DNA of 56,609 nucleotides from Deferribacterales bacterium UBA4806 (GCA_002402635.1 DHGE01000021.1:1-56609), one strand, 5' to 3'; shown: positions 1 through 8,710, numbered from the stretch's first letter. The notes: generated from the sequence alone by a model not told the origin. A program made the numbers and translations.

Positions 1-161
1 GCCTCAACATAATCAACATCTATCCCTAACTTATGTGAAAGATGCACCATTATTTCTCTATCAAAATATTTGTAATTTAAACGTTTTGCAAGTCTCTGAG
101 CTAGATAGGATCCTCCAGTGCCAATTTGTCTTGCTATTGTAATTACAACTTTTTCTCCCAT
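1..161 (-). CDS. Cytidylate kinase-like family protein (partial, cut by window edge)
   Basis: Only the first 53 codons are inside the window; the gene runs off the left edge. The start ATG (161..159) has a good Shine-Dalgarno sequence, GGGAG, seven bases upstream. The visible N-terminus reads MGEKVVITIARQIGTGGSYL, then residues ending in YFDREI. This matches the opening of the cytidylate-kinase-like family: a beta strand, a degenerate P-loop of the R-Q-x-G-(S/T)-G-G type, then a (Y/F)-(Y/F)-D-R-E motif. The family is related to nucleoside monophosphate kinases, but its substrate is usually unknown. It begins 12 bp after the stop of the upstream efflux pump gene on the same strand, so it is probably the last gene seen of that operon. 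The C-terminal half was not available to check. Confidence 0.75.
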   Translation of the reverse strand, partial: MGEKVVITIARQIGTGGSYLAQRLAKRLNYKYFDREIMVHLSHKLGIDVDYVE

Positions 162-173
162 TATATTTCTCCC

Positions 174-1706
174 TTATTCTATTTTATTCTTTCTAAATAG
201 TAATAGCAATGGTATAGATAAAATAAATAATAATGCAATTGCAGCATAGACCCTATTATAGGCTAGCATATAAGCCTGATCATTTAAAGTCTTCTCCAGT
301 ATTTTATATGCTTGTTTACCTGCCAGATACATTGAAGAACCCTGAGCGTGTAAAAGATATTTAAAACTATCAATACTATTATTTGTTGCAATATTATATG
401 AATTGATGTTGTGAACAATTAAACCTCTAAAGTAATTCATTCCAGCTGAAGAAATACCTGTGGAAGCTATTGCAGTACCGATACTACCTGCAACTGTTCT
501 AATTACATTGTATATGCCTGTAGCAGAAGTCATCTGAGTCTTGTTAATACTAATTAAAGAAGTTGTTGATAAGGGCACAAATATTAAGCCAAACCCCAAG
601 CCCTGTAAAAACTGTGGTACAAATATAGCCCAGTAGTCTATATATAAATTTAGCTTAGAAAATTGCAAAAATGAAATAATAGATAATATAATGCCTACAA
701 AAATTAATTTTGTACCAAATCTATTATAAAGCCTTCCTGCAATAGGCATAGCTATACACATTGCAATTGCCCTTGGTACAATAACCAGTCCAGAATTAAG
801 AGCAGGATATCCCAATCTAGTTTGCAAAAACATAGGAGTTACAAAAATACTGCTAAAAAGCCCCATCCCCAGGATACCCCCAAAAAACGTTCCAACTGCT
901 AAATTTACATTTTTTAAGATCTTTAAATTGACAGCAGGCTCTTTAGTTCGTAACTCTTGGATAATAAATAAAATAATTCCAACAATTGCAACAACACATA
1001 ATTTCTTTATGAATGATGACTCAAACCAATTTTCATCTGAACCTTTCTGCAACATAATTTGCAATGTACCCAGCCCAACAGATAAAAATATAAGTCCAAA
1101 ATAATCTATTTTAACCTTGCTACGTTCTAAATAAGGTGGGTCAAAAATAAATCTTGATACAAGCAAGGTATTAATAATGCCAATTGGCAAATTAATAAAA
1201 AATATCCAGTGCCAACTATATGTATCAATAAGCCAACCACCTAATGCTGGGCCTATAGCTGGCCCCATAATAACACCAAGTCCAAAAATTCCCATAGCTC
1301 TGCCTTGATCTCTAGGTGGAAAAGTCTCTCTCATAATAGCTTGAGATAGAGGAATAATTGCTCCACCTCCAATCCCTTGAAATATCCTATAAATTGTAAG
1401 TTCTAATAAAGAATCAGACAATCCACAACCAATAGATGTTAAAGTAAAAAGAATAACAGCAAACTGATAAAAATTTTTTCTTCCAAATCTCTTTGAAAGG
1501 AGTGCCACAAGTGGCATAACTATAACATTTGCCAGCATATAACTTGCAATTACCCAGGTAATTTCAGTAGTTGAAGCTGAAGTTGCTCCCTGTATATGAG
1601 GAAGAGCCACATCTACGATTGAAGTGTCAATTGATGACATAAGTGTCCCTGTCATTAATGACACAGTAACCAACCATTTATTCACATTTTTTACATTCTC
1701 TTCCAT
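174..1706 (-). CDS. emrB: DHA2-family (EmrB/QacA-type) multidrug efflux MFS transporter, second copy
   Basis: A 510-residue inner-membrane drug:H+ antiporter of the 14-helix DHA2 family. The N-terminus (LMSSIDTSIVDVALPHIQG) carries the family motif around a conserved D-T-S/T-I-V-x-V-A-L-P in helix 1. Motif A (LSKRFGRKN, about residue 70) and motif C (GLGVIMGPAIGPALGG, about residue 145) are also present. The start has AGAGG about 7 nt upstream. It is a close paralogue of the adjacent gene at 1812-3377: the two align over their whole length with identical stretches such as the ITWVIASY-like and WHWIFF-like segments, so they look like a tandem duplication. It lies downstream of tetR-tolC-emrA-emrB and probably shares their transcript, so it would use the same EmrA and TolC partners. 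Substrate unknown. Confidence 0.9.
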   Translation of the reverse strand: MEENVKNVNKWLVTVSLMTGTLMSSIDTSIVDVALPHIQGATSASTTEITWVIASYMLANVIVMPLVALLSKRFGRKNFYQFAVILFTLTSIGCGLSDSLLELTIYRIFQGIGGGAIIPLSQAIMRETFPPRDQGRAMGIFGLGVIMGPAIGPALGGWLIDTYSWHWIFFINLPIGIINTLLVSRFIFDPPYLERSKVKIDYFGLIFLSVGLGTLQIMLQKGSDENWFESSFIKKLCVVAIVGIILFIIQELRTKEPAVNLKILKNVNLAVGTFFGGILGMGLFSSIFVTPMFLQTRLGYPALNSGLVIVPRAIAMCIAMPIAGRLYNRFGTKLIFVGIILSIISFLQFSKLNLYIDYWAIFVPQFLQGLGFGLIFVPLSTTSLISINKTQMTSATGIYNVIRTVAGSIGTAIASTGISSAGMNYFRGLIVHNINSYNIATNNSIDSFKYLLHAQGSSMYLAGKQAYKILEKTLNDQAYMLAYNRVYAAIALLFILSIPLLLLFRKNKIE

Positions 1707-1811
1707 AATTGGCCTCTAATTCATTAAGAATAATTAATTTTGTTAAATTCTTCTTTATACATTAAATTAATATCTCTAAGTATTTATATTAATTATATAT
1801 TTTTATAACAT

Positions 1812-3377
1812 TTATTTATTTTCATTTTGACTTCCTATATTTAGTTTTTTACTTTTTCTGAATAATAATAAGCATGGCAATGAAATTAAGAATAACATTA
1901 GCATAATGTAAAATATTTTATTATATGCCAGCATACTAGATTGTTCATTTACCATATCCCATAAAAGCTTGTATGCCCTTTGACTTGATAAATACGCACT
2001 TGAACCATTGTGATATAAAGCATCAAATGCATTATCTAACCAATCCCATAATAAATAATTATTTATGTTAAGGTTATGCACAATTTGCACTCTATAAAAG
2101 TTGCGCCCAGTTTCATCAGAAATAACCGTTGCAGCAATAGCAGTTCCAATACTACCTGCAACTTGTCTGACAACATTATACAGCCCAGTTGCTGAGGTTA
2201 ATAAATGCTTTTCTATTGTTATAAGTGCCGTTGTTGATAATGGTACAAATATTAGACCATAACCTATGCCCTGTAAAAATTGTGGAAGAAATATTGCTCG
2301 AAAATCTATTGATAAATTTAAATGGGATAACATAAAAAAAGATATGCTTGTTATTATCATTCCAACAAATATCAATTTTGTACGAAATCTATTATACATA
2401 AAACCTGCTATTGGCATAGTAATAAACATAGCCATAGCTCGTGGAAGAAGTGCAACGCCAGATTTAAAAGCATCATAGCCCATTAATTCTTGTAAAAAAC
2501 GAGGCAATACGAACAGACTACCATATAGGCCAACCCCTATTATTCCACTAAAAAAGGTCCCCACTGCCAGATTGACGTTTTTTAATATTCTAAGATTTAC
2601 AGAAGGATTTTTTACTTTAAGCTCTATTATTACAAAAATTATTAAACCAATTATTGCTGTAATAGCTAGCCTCTGAATAAATGTTGATTCAAACCAATTC
2701 TCCTCAGCTCCCTTTTCTAACATGATTTGTAGTGCACCAAGTCCAATTACCATAAAGGACAGTCCTAAATAGTCAATTTTTACCTTGCTCTTTTTAAAAT
2801 AGGGTGGATCAAATATAAAGAAATGTACTAAAAGAATATTTAGTATCCCAATGGGAACATTCATAAAAAATACCCAGCGCCATGAATATGCATCTGTTAT
2901 GTACCCTCCCAATGTCGGACCTAAGGCCGGCCCCAGTACAACACCAAGACCATATATACCCATTGCTGTACCATGTTGTTCTGGTGGAAAAGTCTCTCTC
3001 ATAATGGATTGTGCTAACGGAACAAGTACACCACCTCCTAACCCCTGCAAAATTCTCCAGATTATCAGGCTAACTAATGAATCGCAGAATCCACAGGCAA
3101 TTGAACTTATTGAAAAAATTAAGGATGAAAACTGATAAAAGTTTTTTCTACCAAATTTTTGGCACAATAGAGCTACTATTGGCATTACAATAACATTTGC
3201 AAGCAAATAACTGGCCACTATCCAGGTAGTTTCAGTGGTTGATGCAGCAATTGTGCCTTGTATATATGGGAGTGCAACATTGACACTGCTTGTGTTTATT
3301 GCACTCATGAGTGTACCAGTTAAAACAGATAAAGCTACCAACCATTTATTTACATTTATTTCATTGTCTTCTTGCAT
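1812..3377 (-). CDS. emrB: DHA2-family (EmrB/QacA-type) multidrug efflux MFS transporter, first copy
   Basis: A 521-residue 14-helix major facilitator. Helix 1 has the signature TLMSAINTSSVNVALPYIQG; motif A is CQKFGRKN and motif C is GLGVVLGPALGPTLGG. In helix 1 this copy has N where the other copy has D (INTS versus IDTS). That residue is often acidic in DHA2 proton-coupled pumps, so the two copies may differ in coupling or specificity (inference). The start overlaps the end of emrA by 17 bp and has a GGAAG element upstream, consistent with translational coupling. Together with EmrA and the TolC-type channel encoded just upstream it would form a tripartite pump spanning both membranes. Confidence 0.9.
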   Translation of the reverse strand: MQEDNEINVNKWLVALSVLTGTLMSAINTSSVNVALPYIQGTIAASTTETTWIVASYLLANVIVMPIVALLCQKFGRKNFYQFSSLIFSISSIACGFCDSLVSLIIWRILQGLGGGVLVPLAQSIMRETFPPEQHGTAMGIYGLGVVLGPALGPTLGGYITDAYSWRWVFFMNVPIGILNILLVHFFIFDPPYFKKSKVKIDYLGLSFMVIGLGALQIMLEKGAEENWFESTFIQRLAITAIIGLIIFVIIELKVKNPSVNLRILKNVNLAVGTFFSGIIGVGLYGSLFVLPRFLQELMGYDAFKSGVALLPRAMAMFITMPIAGFMYNRFRTKLIFVGMIITSISFFMLSHLNLSIDFRAIFLPQFLQGIGYGLIFVPLSTTALITIEKHLLTSATGLYNVVRQVAGSIGTAIAATVISDETGRNFYRVQIVHNLNINNYLLWDWLDNAFDALYHNGSSAYLSSQRAYKLLWDMVNEQSSMLAYNKIFYIMLMLFLISLPCLLLFRKSKKLNIGSQNENK

Positions 3378-4452
3378 AATGTTCTTCCATATAATCGAAA
3401 CCTTTGGAGGTTAGATCAACAGAAGGAACCACAGATAGTCCTGGCCATAAAGGAGCATTGGGATTATATGGTGTATCAATATCAACTCTCACAGGAACAC
3501 GTCTCACAACCTTTACAAAGTTACCCGTTGCATCTTCAGGAGGCAATAAGCTAAAAGTAGCACCAGCTCCAGGCTGAAAACTACCAATATGTCCCCAATA
3601 TACAAAGTGAGGGTAAGCATCTACTTCAATTTTAACTTTCTGACCTATTCTCATTTTTTCTAACTGAGTTTCCTTATAATTAGCTTCAACCCATATATCA
3701 TCTAAATTTACAATTGAAAAAAGAATATCCCCCTTTGCCACAAATTTACCTGGATCTACTTCCTTTCTTTTGGCTGTTCTCCCATTTGCAGGGGAATAGA
3801 TACTTGTTCTTGAAAGATCTATTTTTGCAAGTTCTAATTCCGCAGCATTCTGTTTAATTATAGATTCTTGTGTTTTTTTTCTTTTATATAAAGTAACTAT
3901 GGCTGCTTCAGTTTCCTTTATATATGCTTTTGTGGATTTTACATTTGCTTTATTAACATCTAATGTAGCTCTCGCCTTATCATAATCACTTTGTGATACT
4001 AATTCTTCAGCCAATAGCTTTCTATATCTATCTTCCTCCCTTTTTGCTAAAAACACTTCAGCATTTGCTCTTTCCAGCTCTGCTTTTGCACGATTTAATT
4101 CCATTTTTCTTTCATCTATTGAAGATTCAATTTCAAGTAGTGTTGCTTCAGAACTTTTTAATGTATTTTTCTTCTGCTCTACTGCTGCAATATAGTCTTT
4201 ATCTTCAATTTTCACTAATAATTGCCCCTTCTTCACATGAGCATTGTCACCTACATAAACTTCAACAATTTTACCATCTACTTCTGTAGCTAAAGGAATT
4301 ATACTGGCATGAACATAAGCATCATCTGTACTTTCATGAGATAATGCATATTTAATTTTAGGAATAGAATAAATAATACCAATAACAATTAATATTATTA
4401 AAATAATTCTAATTATTAATTTCTTCCCTATCACAACTCTACCTATTTTCAT
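3361..4452 (-). CDS. emrA: EmrA/HlyD-family membrane fusion protein
   Basis: A 363-residue periplasmic adaptor. It has a short cytoplasmic N-terminus, one transmembrane helix (about residues 10-28), a biotinyl-lipoyl-like half motif (DDAYVHASIIPLATEVDGKI), a long alpha-helical hairpin rich in E/K/A (about residues 85-215), the returning lipoyl half (SPANGRTAKRKEVDPGKFV), and a beta-barrel segment ending in WPGLSVVPSVDL. This order is diagnostic of EmrA-type adaptors, which link an MFS pump to an outer-membrane TolC-like channel. The ribosome-binding site AGAGGAG precedes the ATG. It sits between tolC (104 bp upstream) and emrB (17 bp overlap downstream). Confidence 0.92.
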   Translation of the reverse strand: MKIGRVVIGKKLIIRIILIILIVIGIIYSIPKIKYALSHESTDDAYVHASIIPLATEVDGKIVEVYVGDNAHVKKGQLLVKIEDKDYIAAVEQKKNTLKSSEATLLEIESSIDERKMELNRAKAELERANAEVFLAKREEDRYRKLLAEELVSQSDYDKARATLDVNKANVKSTKAYIKETEAAIVTLYKRKKTQESIIKQNAAELELAKIDLSRTSIYSPANGRTAKRKEVDPGKFVAKGDILFSIVNLDDIWVEANYKETQLEKMRIGQKVKIEVDAYPHFVYWGHIGSFQPGAGATFSLLPPEDATGNFVKVVRRVPVRVDIDTPYNPNAPLWPGLSVVPSVDLTSKGFDYMEEHYARRQ

Positions 4453-4556
4453 TTTACTCCTCTACTTTATTATAATTTTATTTACAACTCCTTAGATATG
4501 TAAGTGCTACAAAAAGCTAATGATCTTTGGCATGTAGAATTTAATTATGATAAAAT

Positions 4557-5906
4557 TCATTTCAATTCTGTTTTTAATTGAAAATCGGTTAACAAACTTC
4601 CCATAGCCTTTTTTAATCTTACAATTGAATTCTGATAATTATAGTAAGCCTCTGACACTTGTCTTTCTGATGTTAAAAGCAAGGTGTTAGCATCTATATA
4701 ATCGACAGAGGAAGCTAGACCAACATCAAACTGCCTTGAAACCAACTTATAATTATCTTTGGCGTAGGCCAATTGATCTTGATAGGATTTTAAATTTTGC
4801 GACTCTGTTAAATAATCAAGATAGGCATTCTTAACCTCAACAGTAATTGATTTCTTAGTATCAAAATATGAAAGAGCAGCTTGTCTTCTCTGAGCTTTGG
4901 CTTGGGCAACGTCAGCTCGTCTAAAGCCACCTTCAAAAACAGGTAACGTCATTGATATGCCAAAATAAATACTCTCATCAGCAATTGTTCCATCTTCAGC
5001 CTCTTCTGGATCAAAATCAGTTTTTGAGTAAACGCCTTCTAGACCTAAATCAGGGAAAAAGGATGACCTAGCATATTTAATCTGTTTATCAAAGATTATT
5101 TTATCAACTTCAGCTTGTTTTATTTCCGGTCTATTATTATATGATTCGGTTAACATTAAATCCAAATCTTGAGTAACCGGCTCTTCAATTGCAACCTCAT
5201 TAATATCAAAATTATCATCAATACCCACCAACCTTGCTAGGTAAATTTTAGCAAATTTAAGATTGTTTTCAGCTCTAACTAGATCTGATTCAGAACCTGA
5301 TAGTTCAGCCTCTGCTCTCAACAACACTGTTTTCGTATCTTTTCCAACAATATATCTTTTTTCAGAGGCATCCCTATGTGTTTTAAGTCTTTTTCTGTTA
5401 GCTTCAGATATTTCCACACCTCTTATCCCTCTTAAAACAGCAAAGTATGCATTAGAAACTTCCATTAAATAATCCTCTGAAACTCTTTCAACTTCATATC
5501 TAGAGCGCCTTAAATTATCTTTAGCAATTGATAAGCCAATAAATTCTCTACCGCCTAAAGAATAGCTCTGATCTAATCTTGCCCCCCAATTTGAAGAACT
5601 CTCTGGTTGAGTTATTGTATCAATAGATACGTATGAATCTGTTCCAGGTATATCTATTCTCTTTCCTGATCTTTTTTCATCTGTATACTTCCTGTGGCTT
5701 CCATAAAGGGATATATCAGGTATAAGAGTAGATAAAGCCTTTGTTTTATCATATCTAGATATTAGTTCTTCTTCTCTAGTTATATTAATAGCTTCAGCTC
5801 TTTCCAAAGCTATGTTTAACAAGTCTTTTAGTGTATATACTTCTTGACAATAGATAGAAAAACTCATTATCAAAAAAATTAATATCAAAAAAGATTTAAA
5901 TTTCAT
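4557..5906 (-). CDS. tolC: TolC-family outer membrane efflux protein
   Basis: A 449-residue outer-membrane channel with an N-terminal signal peptide (about residues 1-20, ending near IYCQE). Two internally homologous halves of the OEP family follow: residues about 25-220 and 235-440 each carry long amphipathic coiled-coil helices, for example the R-x-x-Y-x-x-G-x-x-x-x-x-x-x-x-x-A pattern at RYIVGKDTKTVLLRAEAEL and RQFDVGLASSVDYIDANTL. The ATG overlaps the tetR stop in the arrangement TAATG and has a strong AAGGAGGAG ribosome-binding site, so it is translationally coupled to the regulator. It is the exit duct for the EmrAB pumps encoded downstream. Confidence 0.92.
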   Translation of the reverse strand: MKFKSFLILIFLIMSFSIYCQEVYTLKDLLNIALERAEAINITREEELISRYDKTKALSTLIPDISLYGSHRKYTDEKRSGKRIDIPGTDSYVSIDTITQPESSSNWGARLDQSYSLGGREFIGLSIAKDNLRRSRYEVERVSEDYLMEVSNAYFAVLRGIRGVEISEANRKRLKTHRDASEKRYIVGKDTKTVLLRAEAELSGSESDLVRAENNLKFAKIYLARLVGIDDNFDINEVAIEEPVTQDLDLMLTESYNNRPEIKQAEVDKIIFDKQIKYARSSFFPDLGLEGVYSKTDFDPEEAEDGTIADESIYFGISMTLPVFEGGFRRADVAQAKAQRRQAALSYFDTKKSITVEVKNAYLDYLTESQNLKSYQDQLAYAKDNYKLVSRQFDVGLASSVDYIDANTLLLTSERQVSEAYYNYQNSIVRLKKAMGSLLTDFQLKTELK

Positions 5907-6481
5907 TAATTACTCCTCCTTAAGCCATCCAATAATAGGTCTAATAGCGTATCACCATATGCTTTAAGATCAACAATTTCTTCTCTAATATAAAAAGTTA
6001 TAAGCCCTGTTAAAAGAGATATTATAAGTTTTCCAACTTTGTCCACATCAATTTCCTTGAAAACACCTAAAGAAATACCTCTTGAGATTATGCTATTTAT
6101 TAATTTTTCTTGTGGATCATGGAAATATTTTATAAAATGCTCTTTAGCTTCAAAAACTCCCTCAGTAAGATTAATATTAATAAGTTTTGTGTTTTTAATA
6201 GAATATTCTAAATAACATTTAAAGATCCCCTTTAGAGCCTCAACAGGTTCATGATTTTGATACTCTAAAACATAACTGTTAAATTTAATCGATTGTTCTT
6301 TGATTAAGGCCATATATATCTCTTTTTTGTCTTTAAAGTGTAGGTAGAGGCTGCCCACACTTACTTCAGATGCTTGAGCAATTTCTTTCATAGTTGTTGC
6401 TTTGTAACCTTTATCAGAAAATATCTCTTTGGCTGATTTTAGAATGTGTTCTTTAATATCTATATTATCTTGAATTTTCAT
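5906..6481 (-). CDS. TetR-family transcriptional regulator of the efflux operon
   Basis: From the ATG at 6481 the protein has about 191 residues. The N-terminal helix-turn-helix (about residues 9-56) is a textbook TetR domain: I-L-x-x-A-x-x-I-F-S-x-K-G-Y-x-x-T-T-M-K-E-I-A, then VSVGSLYLHFKDKKEIY. The remaining helices form the divergent ligand/dimer domain. The reading frame is open further upstream to a TTG at 6538, but that TTG lies in a good -35 hexamer (TTGACA, 6538..6533), so the ATG is preferred. No convincing Shine-Dalgarno sequence precedes it. It is the first gene of the tetR-tolC-emrA-emrB-emrB' operon and probably represses itself and the pump through the site at 6485-6498. Confidence 0.85.
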   Translation of the reverse strand: MKIQDNIDIKEHILKSAKEIFSDKGYKATTMKEIAQASEVSVGSLYLHFKDKKEIYMALIKEQSIKFNSYVLEYQNHEPVEALKGIFKCYLEYSIKNTKLININLTEGVFEAKEHFIKYFHDPQEKLINSIISRGISLGVFKEIDVDKVGKLIISLLTGLITFYIREEIVDLKAYGDTLLDLLLDGLRRSN

Positions 6482-6484
6482 TAT

Positions 6485-6498
6485 TGAATGACCGTTCA
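6485..6498. promoter_or_regulatory. Candidate TetR operator (imperfect inverted repeat)
   Basis: The sequence TGAATGACCGTTCA has TGAA/TTCA arms around a centre containing ACCG. Arms of the TGA...CCG...TTCA kind are typical of operators of TetR regulators next to efflux operons. It lies between the predicted promoter and the tetR ATG, where a bound repressor would block transcription of the operon. The dyad is imperfect (two internal mismatched pairs), so confidence is moderate. Confidence 0.45.
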
Positions 6499-6509
6499 GC
6501 AAGAGGTAA

Positions 6510-6538
6510 CTTCTATCACATATAATTATTGTTGTCAA
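6510..6538 (-). promoter_or_regulatory. Predicted sigma70-type promoter of the tetR-tolC-emrAB operon
   Basis: On the minus strand TTGACA (6538..6533) is followed after 17 nt by TAGAAG (6515..6510). The -35 box is perfect and the -10 box is weak (4 of 6). The start of transcription would fall near 6503, just upstream of the candidate operator. Confidence 0.45.
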
Positions 6539-6592
6539 TTAATTTTATTTTATAGATTGAACAACCTAAACAATTAATATAATTTGTTTTAA

Positions 6593-7393
6593 TTATTTTT
6601 TAATCAACTCTAGCTCATAAATATATGGCCAGTACTTTCCTGTAACAAAGAAACGTTTACTAGCCTCATCATAGGCAATACCGTTTAGAACATCTACAGG
6701 GGTATTTATGTTTTCATTTTCTAAAAGACCTGACAAATCAATCCAACCTTCCAGTCTTCCACTTTCAGGATTAATTATCGATATAAAATCTGTCATAAAA
6801 ATATTTGCATATATTTTACCATTTATATATTCAAGCTCATTAATATTAACAACTGGTGCATCTTTATCATAAACTTCTACTATTTTTTCTTCTTTGAAAG
6901 TTTTAGGATTTATATAAATCAACCTATTAGTACCATCACTCATAATTAGAGATTTCCCATCTGTAGTTAGACCCCAACCTCTAGTTCTATAATTAAAGTT
7001 ACCAAGTAATTCTAGATCTTTATTATAAATAAAACCAACCCTAGATTTCCAAGTAAGTTGATAGATCTTATCTTGTAAAATTGTAGCGCCCTCTCCAAAA
7101 TACATCATAGGAAGATTATACGATTTAAGTGGCTCAATACTACCTAGTTTATATTTTTTCATTTTAGATCTTCCATACTGTCCTGTACTCTCATATATAA
7201 CGCCTTTTTCATAAATTAAACCCTCTGTAAAATCTTCAGTATTATGGGGGTATTTATTTATTATTTTATATGTATATAAACTCTTATCCCCACGATCATT
7301 TGTTGACTCGGCCGATGCAAATAAACTATATAGTAAACCAATCATCACTACATATATTAACACAATATAATTTCTATACAATTTACACCTCAT
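6593..7393 (-). CDS. Glutaminyl-peptide cyclotransferase (glutamine cyclotransferase)
   Basis: A 266-residue protein with an N-terminal signal or anchor segment (about residues 8-27, hydrophobic, ending ASAES) followed by a five-bladed beta-propeller of the plant/bacterial glutamine cyclotransferase family. The diagnostic opening YPHNTEDFTEGLIYEKGVIYESTG is present (family pattern: P-H-D-x-x-A-F-T-Q-G-L), as are W-K-S-R-x-G, the G-W-G-L-T-T-D-G blade, E-L-E-Y-I-N-G-K-I-Y-A-N, and the closing L-N-G-I-A-Y-D-x-x-x-x-x-F-x-V-T-G-K-x-W-P. The enzyme converts N-terminal glutamine to pyroglutamate on exported proteins, probably in the periplasm. No Shine-Dalgarno is visible before the ATG; a TATAAT lies only 8 nt upstream, suggesting a very short leader. 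It is separated from the upstream peroxidase gene by a terminator. Confidence 0.9.
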   Translation of the reverse strand: MRCKLYRNYIVLIYVVMIGLLYSLFASAESTNDRGDKSLYTYKIINKYPHNTEDFTEGLIYEKGVIYESTGQYGRSKMKKYKLGSIEPLKSYNLPMMYFGEGATILQDKIYQLTWKSRVGFIYNKDLELLGNFNYRTRGWGLTTDGKSLIMSDGTNRLIYINPKTFKEEKIVEVYDKDAPVVNINELEYINGKIYANIFMTDFISIINPESGRLEGWIDLSGLLENENINTPVDVLNGIAYDEASKRFFVTGKYWPYIYELELIKK

Positions 7394-7400
7394 ACATATT

Positions 7401-7406
7401 AATTAT
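7401..7406 (-). promoter_or_regulatory. Candidate -10 box for the glutaminyl cyclotransferase gene
   Basis: TATAAT on the minus strand ends 8 nt before the ATG at 7393. No good -35 hexamer is visible at the right distance. If used, the transcript would start at or within a base or two of the start codon. Confidence 0.3.
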
Positions 7407-7489
7407 AACGACTCAAAAATTATAAATCAGTTCAAAAAAAATATACTAAATTATATAATCAATGCAACTATTAACTCAAATTGTCAATT

Positions 7490-7540
7490 CTAATAAAAAA
7501 TAAAACTGTACTTTACTGGAATATTGCCAGTAAAGTACAG
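7490..7540 (-). terminator. Intrinsic terminator of the cytochrome c peroxidase gene
   Basis: A perfect 14-bp stem (7506-7519 pairing with 7527-7540, arms CTGTACTTTACTGG and CCAGTAAAGTACAG) with a 7-nt loop. On the minus strand it is followed by a T-rich tract beginning TTTTATTTTTTATTA. It lies 28 bp beyond the peroxidase stop codon and ends transcription before the cyclotransferase gene. Confidence 0.9.
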
Positions 7541-7568
7541 ATAATACAGCAAAGGGTATTATATCTTT

Positions 7569-8603
7569 TTACTTAGAAAGTTCCGGTTGTGGAGTCTCAT
7601 CAGTAGATGGAGGCAAAATCGGATATGTTATCTCAGGTTGTACACCCGTTAATGTTTTAAGAAATGCAACAATACTACCAGTGTCCTTAGGTGATAACTC
7701 AACACCAACTTGTACTTTTGCCATTATTTTAACTGCATCAGCTAAGCTATAAACTTTCCCTGAATGAAAATATGGTGCTGTTAATGCAACATTTCTCAAA
7801 GTAGGTGTTTTAAATACATATTTATCATCATCATCTTTAGTTACATTATATCTCCCAAAATCATTATTTATTATGTCAGAAGATGGCATTTCAACAACAC
7901 CAAATTTTTCTAAAGCCTCACCACCTATGTTTATACCTTTATGACATGCATCACAACCATTATCCATAAATGCTTGAAGACCTGCTTTTTCATCTACAGT
8001 TAAGGCATTTTTATCACCCTTTAAGAATCTATCAAATTTGGAATCCGGTGTAATTAATGTTGCTTCAAATGCTTCAATGGCCTTAGCTAAATTGTTTATA
8101 TTAACTGGATTTTTATCACCAGGAAAAGACTTTTTAAACATATTAACATATTCAGGGATACTGTTAAGTGTTTTCAAAACCCTTTCTTCATTATTAGCCA
8201 TCTCAACTGGATTAAATAAAGGTCCCTTGGCTTGTTCAGCTAAAGTTTTTGCTCTACCATCCCAAAATTGTGAGGTATTAAATACCGCATTAAAGCTTGT
8301 TATGTCATTTCGAGTACCCTGTTGCCATGCATGACCTGTACCAGTTGGTTGAAAATCTGAACCAGCCAGACCCACATTATGGCAGGTATTGCAACTTATA
8401 AGCGCACTTTTAGATAGTCTTGGATCAAAATATAACATTTTTCCTAATCCTATTTTTTCCTTTGTTATTGTATTATTTTCTAATGTTGGAGGATTTGCAG
8501 GAATTGGCTTAAATTTTTCTTTTGCTTTCATCAATAAATCCTGTGCATTTGATATCGGTGCAAATAAAAGACAGACCAAAAGAATGAATAAAAATTTCTT
8601 CAT
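7569..8603 (-). CDS. ccpA: Di-haem cytochrome c peroxidase (CcpA/MauG family)
   Basis: A 344-residue periplasmic enzyme that reduces hydrogen peroxide to water with electrons from c-type cytochromes. It has a cleavable signal peptide (residues 1-20, ending ISNA-Q) and two covalent haem motifs, SCNTCH (Cys71, Cys74, His75) and GCDACH (Cys217, Cys220, His221), matching the two-domain di-haem fold. Family landmarks include the L-G-x-x-L-Y-F-D-x-R-L-S start, the P-L-F-N-P-V-E-M segment and, near the end, T-P-T-L-R-N-V-A-L-T-A-P-Y-F-H-x-G. The C-terminus has a proline-rich tail. The start has GAGGTGAT upstream. It has its own promoter and terminator, so it is a single-gene unit, plausibly serving peroxide defence or respiration. 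Confidence 0.95.
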   Translation of the reverse strand: MKKFLFILLVCLLFAPISNAQDLLMKAKEKFKPIPANPPTLENNTITKEKIGLGKMLYFDPRLSKSALISCNTCHNVGLAGSDFQPTGTGHAWQQGTRNDITSFNAVFNTSQFWDGRAKTLAEQAKGPLFNPVEMANNEERVLKTLNSIPEYVNMFKKSFPGDKNPVNINNLAKAIEAFEATLITPDSKFDRFLKGDKNALTVDEKAGLQAFMDNGCDACHKGINIGGEALEKFGVVEMPSSDIINNDFGRYNVTKDDDDKYVFKTPTLRNVALTAPYFHSGKVYSLADAVKIMAKVQVGVELSPKDTGSIVAFLKTLTGVQPEITYPILPPSTDETPQPELSK

Positions 8604-8637
8604 ATATCACCTCTATTGCTTAATAAAAATCACCTAT

Positions 8638-8666
8638 ATTATATATTTGATTTTTAATTTTATCAA
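8638..8666 (-). promoter_or_regulatory. Sigma70-type promoter of the cytochrome c peroxidase gene
   Basis: Minus strand TTGATA (8666..8661), a 17-nt spacer, and a perfect TATAAT (8643..8638). Predicted start near 8631, giving a leader of about 28 nt that contains the GAGGTGAT ribosome-binding site. This is one of the best promoter matches in the window. Confidence 0.65.
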
Positions 8667-8710
8667 TAATATTTCCAAATAAATCAATTCATTTATATAA
8701 TACTTATTAT

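Noticed and set aside
6482..6538. Longer TetR start at TTG 6538
   Set aside because: The TTG is part of the -35 hexamer TTGACA and the extra residues are not TetR-like; the ATG at 6481 gives the usual N-terminal length.
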